A stretch of 64,000 nt of DNA from an uncultured Collinsella sp. (lineage in GTDB: Bacteria; Actinomycetota; Coriobacteriia; Coriobacteriales; Coriobacteriaceae), in assembly GCA_900541035.1 (NCBI GenBank), contig UQIN01000001.1, positions 1 to 64,000 on the forward strand. The letters run 5' to 3'. A program made the translations under genes and the position numbers. Below the pieces are notes generated by a model. It worked only from the letters and a program-made list of their open reading frames with translations. It made no database searches and was not told the DNA's origin. Below are positions 61,794 through 64,000 of this stretch, piece by piece. Each line of letters begins with the position of its first letter. Positions within the stretch are counted from its first letter, which is position 1.

Positions 61794-62897
61794 ATGTCCA
61801 AGCCGCGTCGTCGTAAGCAGAAAAAGCAGGTCAAGGCCGAGCTCAAGCTCAGGCAGTTTGCTGCTACCGAGCTTTCCGACCAACTTGCCGCCCCTCCCTG
61901 CGCCGCCGACCTGCCGCGCTTTATGGTCGACACGGTCGCCGGCGCCTATGCGCCCGCCGATGCCGAGCTCATGATCGAGGGCTTCGGCGCCGCGGCCACA
62001 CGCCCGGTCACGCTGCGCGCCAACACGCTCAAGGCAACCGTCGAGGACATCGCTGCGGCGCTCGATGCCGCCGGCATCGCCCACAACCCCGTCACCTGGT
62101 ACCCAGACGCCTTTATCCTGCCCGAGGCCCAGGTTTCAGATCTGTGGGATCTCGACATCTACCGCGACGGCAAAATCTACCTGCAGAGCCTGTCATCCAT
62201 GATGCCGCCGTTGGTCCTGGGCGCCCAGGCAGGCGAGGACATCCTGGACATGTGCGCAGCCCCCGGCGGCAAGACGACGCAGATCGCCGCCCTCACCCAG
62301 GGACAGGCGCACCTCACCGCCTGTGAGATGAGCATTCCCCGCGCCGAAAAGCTCGAGTCGAACCTCCATCGCCAGGGTGCCAAAAACGTGCCCGTCATGC
62401 GCATCGACGCACGCGAGCTCGACGAGTTCTTCCGCTTTGACCGCATCCTGCTCGACGCTCCCTGCACCGGCACGGGCACCGTCATCAGTGGCAACGAGAA
62501 AAGCCTGCGCGGCCTCACCGAGCAGTTGCTGAGCAAGTGCGCCCGCTCGCAGCGAGCACTTCTGGACCGCGCCATGGGGGCCCTCAAACCGGGCGGCACG
62601 CTCGTCTATTCGACTTGTTCGATCTTGCCGCAGGAAAACGAGGACGCCCTGCAAGAGGCCCTCGACAAGCATATGGACTGCGAGCTCATCCCCCTCGACG
62701 GCACGCCAAGCGAAAGTGAAGCACGACGCACCCAGGAAGCTGGTGAGGAGCCGCGCATCGAGTCCAACGCTCTGACCGAAGCCATTGCCGCGGGTCAGGT
62801 ATCGGCCATCGTCAACGGCCTGCCCGGCACGCTCACCATTCCGCCTAGCCGCGACTTTGAGGGCTTCTACATTGCCCTGATCCGAAAACGCAGCTAG
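61794..62897 (+). CDS. RsmB/NSUN-family RNA m5C methyltransferase
   Basis: A 367-residue SAM-dependent cytosine-C5 RNA methyltransferase. After a Lys/Arg-rich N-terminus, a ferredoxin-like region (RPVTLRANTLKATVEDI) precedes the Rossmann core: LDMCAAPGGKTTQIA (motif I), the catalytic pair DAPCTGTGT (PC, motif IV) and VYSTCSILPQEN (TC, motif VI). Length suits a short RsmB/RsmF-type enzyme without a C-terminal PUA domain. The target, tRNA or rRNA, is not evident. It lies 36 bases after the synthetase gene. Confidence 0.9.
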   Translation: MSKPRRRKQKKQVKAELKLRQFAATELSDQLAAPPCAADLPRFMVDTVAGAYAPADAELMIEGFGAAATRPVTLRANTLKATVEDIAAALDAAGIAHNPVTWYPDAFILPEAQVSDLWDLDIYRDGKIYLQSLSSMMPPLVLGAQAGEDILDMCAAPGGKTTQIAALTQGQAHLTACEMSIPRAEKLESNLHRQGAKNVPVMRIDARELDEFFRFDRILLDAPCTGTGTVISGNEKSLRGLTEQLLSKCARSQRALLDRAMGALKPGGTLVYSTCSILPQENEDALQEALDKHMDCELIPLDGTPSESEARRTQEAGEEPRIESNALTEAIAAGQVSAIVNGLPGTLTIPPSRDFEGFYIALIRKRS

Positions 62898-62921
62898 CGC
62901 ACGGATCCAAAACTCAACAAG

Positions 62922-63092
62922 CTATCTCTGTGCGCGTTTGCCCTGCTGGTCGCGATGCTGTTTAAGCATCGCGCGCTCCTTGCGTTCGGCCCTTTTGCCC
63001 TTAATGGCCGTGACCACAAAGTAGATGACCGCGGCGGCAACGATTGCGGCCACACACAGGCCGATCGAGCCAAACATTGCTGTCAATTCCAT
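62922..63092 (-). CDS. Small single-pass membrane protein (56 aa)
   Basis: A 56-codon gene with a strong GAGAGGTG ribosome site seven bases before ATG 63092. Residues 1-28 start MELTAMFGSIG and form one membrane helix (LCVAAIVAAAVIYFVV). Residues 30-56 are strongly basic (KGKRAERKERAM, KQHRDQQGKRAQR), so the C-terminus is probably cytosolic. Family not recognised. It is convergent with the methyltransferase gene and ends 25 bases from its stop. Confidence 0.7.
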   Translation of the reverse strand: MELTAMFGSIGLCVAAIVAAAVIYFVVTAIKGKRAERKERAMLKQHRDQQGKRAQR

Positions 63093-63283
63093 ACCGCGTC
63101 ACCTCTCTTTTAAACGGGGCTTTCAAGATAGCACCTCGATACCCGCCACCACAGCTCCTTCACGTTCGCCGGCCCTTCGGTCTAACGGATGGCGCGGCGG
63201 GGAAAAATCAACTCGTCAAACGATTTAGCATTCGCAATTCCGGCTGCATCGCGCCGGCCATCATCACATAGAATCGAGCCTCC

Positions 63284-64000
63284 ATGGATACCCTCAACGA
63301 TCTAAATGAGCGCGTCGACGCCTTCGTCGGCACCAGCTCCTTCGACACGCCTGCGGCGGCAAACGACCAAGCTCCCATCGATGTGCCCGCCGAGGTGCAC
63401 GAGGACATCGTCGCCTCGGTCGATTTTTCCGAGGTCGAGCTTGCAGACGAGTTCACCGAGCCCCAAATAGCCGTCACGCCCAACGGCCTGCTCCCTATGG
63501 AGCCCCTGCCCATCGACGGACGCCTACGCAAGGCTGCCCTTCGCATGCCCGACGAGATCGAGGAGGCCAGCGGCTTCACGCTCTTTGGCCGACGCATCAA
63601 GTCGCTCATTTACACCACCGATGTCGCGGTTATCCGCAACTCCAACGCCGACGCCGTCTTTGCGGTCTACCCTTTCACGCCGCAGCCCGCCATTACGCAA
63701 GCGCTGCTGACCGTCGCCGAGTGCCCGGTCTTTGTAGGCGTGGGTGGCGGAACTACGACCGGTAAGCGCTCCGTGCAGATGGCAGCCGTCTCCGAGATGC
63801 AGGGCGCGGCGGGCTGCGTGGTCAACTCCCCCGCTACTGCCGAGATGGTCGAGCACATCACCAACATCGCCGACATCCCCGTCATCGCCACGGTCGTTCG
63901 CTGCGACGACGATGCCCACGCCAAGGTGCGCGCTGGAGCCAAGATTCTCAACATCGCCGCCGGCAAGAACACGCCCCAGGTCCTACGCGAGCTGCGCGAG
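63284..64000 (+). CDS. Conserved hydrolase/TIM-barrel-like protein, cut by the window edge
   Basis: The frame is open from ATG 63284 through the last base (239 codons). Residues 1-80 are acidic and variable. From about residue 95 the sequence becomes conserved-looking (RRIKSLIYTTDVAVIRNSNADAVFAVYPF, GVGGGTTTGKRSVQMAAVSE, GAKILNIAAGKNTPQV). The alternating strands and a Gly-rich phosphate-binding-type loop suggest an alpha/beta barrel, but I cannot name the family. Ribosome site is weak (GAGCC). The C-terminus lies beyond the window. Confidence 0.6.
   Translation, partial: MDTLNDLNERVDAFVGTSSFDTPAAANDQAPIDVPAEVHEDIVASVDFSEVELADEFTEPQIAVTPNGLLPMEPLPIDGRLRKAALRMPDEIEEASGFTLFGRRIKSLIYTTDVAVIRNSNADAVFAVYPFTPQPAITQALLTVAECPVFVGVGGGTTTGKRSVQMAAVSEMQGAAGCVVNSPATAEMVEHITNIADIPVIATVVRCDDDAHAKVRAGAKILNIAAGKNTPQVLRELRE

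Noticed and set aside
59481..62084. 867-codon minus-strand frame opposite the MetRS-like gene
   Set aside because: Gly/Val/Leu/His-rich antisense composition with no motifs; the plus-strand synthetase is well supported.

Overview
The window is a gene-dense, high-GC chromosomal segment. Gene content, codon use and dispersed palindromes suggest a gut Coriobacteriia (Actinomycetota), most like Collinsella; this is inference, since no rRNA or other marker locus is present. I saw no tRNA or rRNA gene, CRISPR array, prophage or intact insertion sequence.

Layout. 0.1-3 kb: PPP-type phosphatase and a divergent K+/H+ antiporter. 3.1-19.4 kb, all on the minus strand: a complete type 1 BREX phage-defence operon, in transcription order brxA, brxB, brxC, pglX, pglZ, brxL, then two unrecognised genes. 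Two things set it apart. First, pglX is cut into two intact reading frames (methyltransferase plus target-recognition part; C-terminal part) with a low-GC gene carrying a HEPN ribonuclease-type RNALAH motif between them. Second, brxA starts at a run of ten G residues. An upstream GTG with a well-spaced ribosome site would be in frame only with 9 or 12 Gs, so BREX may be phase variable and is read here in the out-of-frame state.

19.7-31.7 kb: an orphan antitoxin-like gene, serC-serA, a nuclease-like AbiEi/DUF559-type gene, an M20 peptidase, a DUF1015 relative, tandem histidine phosphatases, a nitroreductase, an HdeD-like membrane protein, a YaiI-family protein, a His-rich metal exporter and a DnaQ-like exonuclease. 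32-37 kb: a second nuclease-like gene and a metal-resistance cluster (ArsR/SmtB sensor, free HMA metallochaperone, Zn/Cd P1B ATPase) under three copies of one operator, followed by a DtxR/MntR-type regulator. 37-47 kb: HAD phosphatase, ABC-F ATPase, pstSCAB phosphate importer, PepV-like dipeptidase, a second HAD phosphatase and DegV.

47-51.5 kb is a second accessory island: a solitary TOTE-type primase-helicase with a degenerate phospholipase-D-like tail, flanked by a MITE-like element and REP palindromes, then a RelB/YafQ toxin-antitoxin pair. 51.5-64 kb: LOG-family protein, queuosine genes tgt, queA and queH, an SDR, a tail-anchored coiled-coil protein, a DUF3267 protease-like protein, a divergent MetRS-like synthetase, an RsmB-type RNA methyltransferase, a 56-residue membrane protein and an incomplete gene at the right edge.

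The non-coding DNA holds several palindromic repeat families and two copies of a ~164-base structured element (53744-53907 and 56877-57040). Its stems differ in sequence but keep pairing while the unpaired segments are conserved, which is the signature of a structured RNA.
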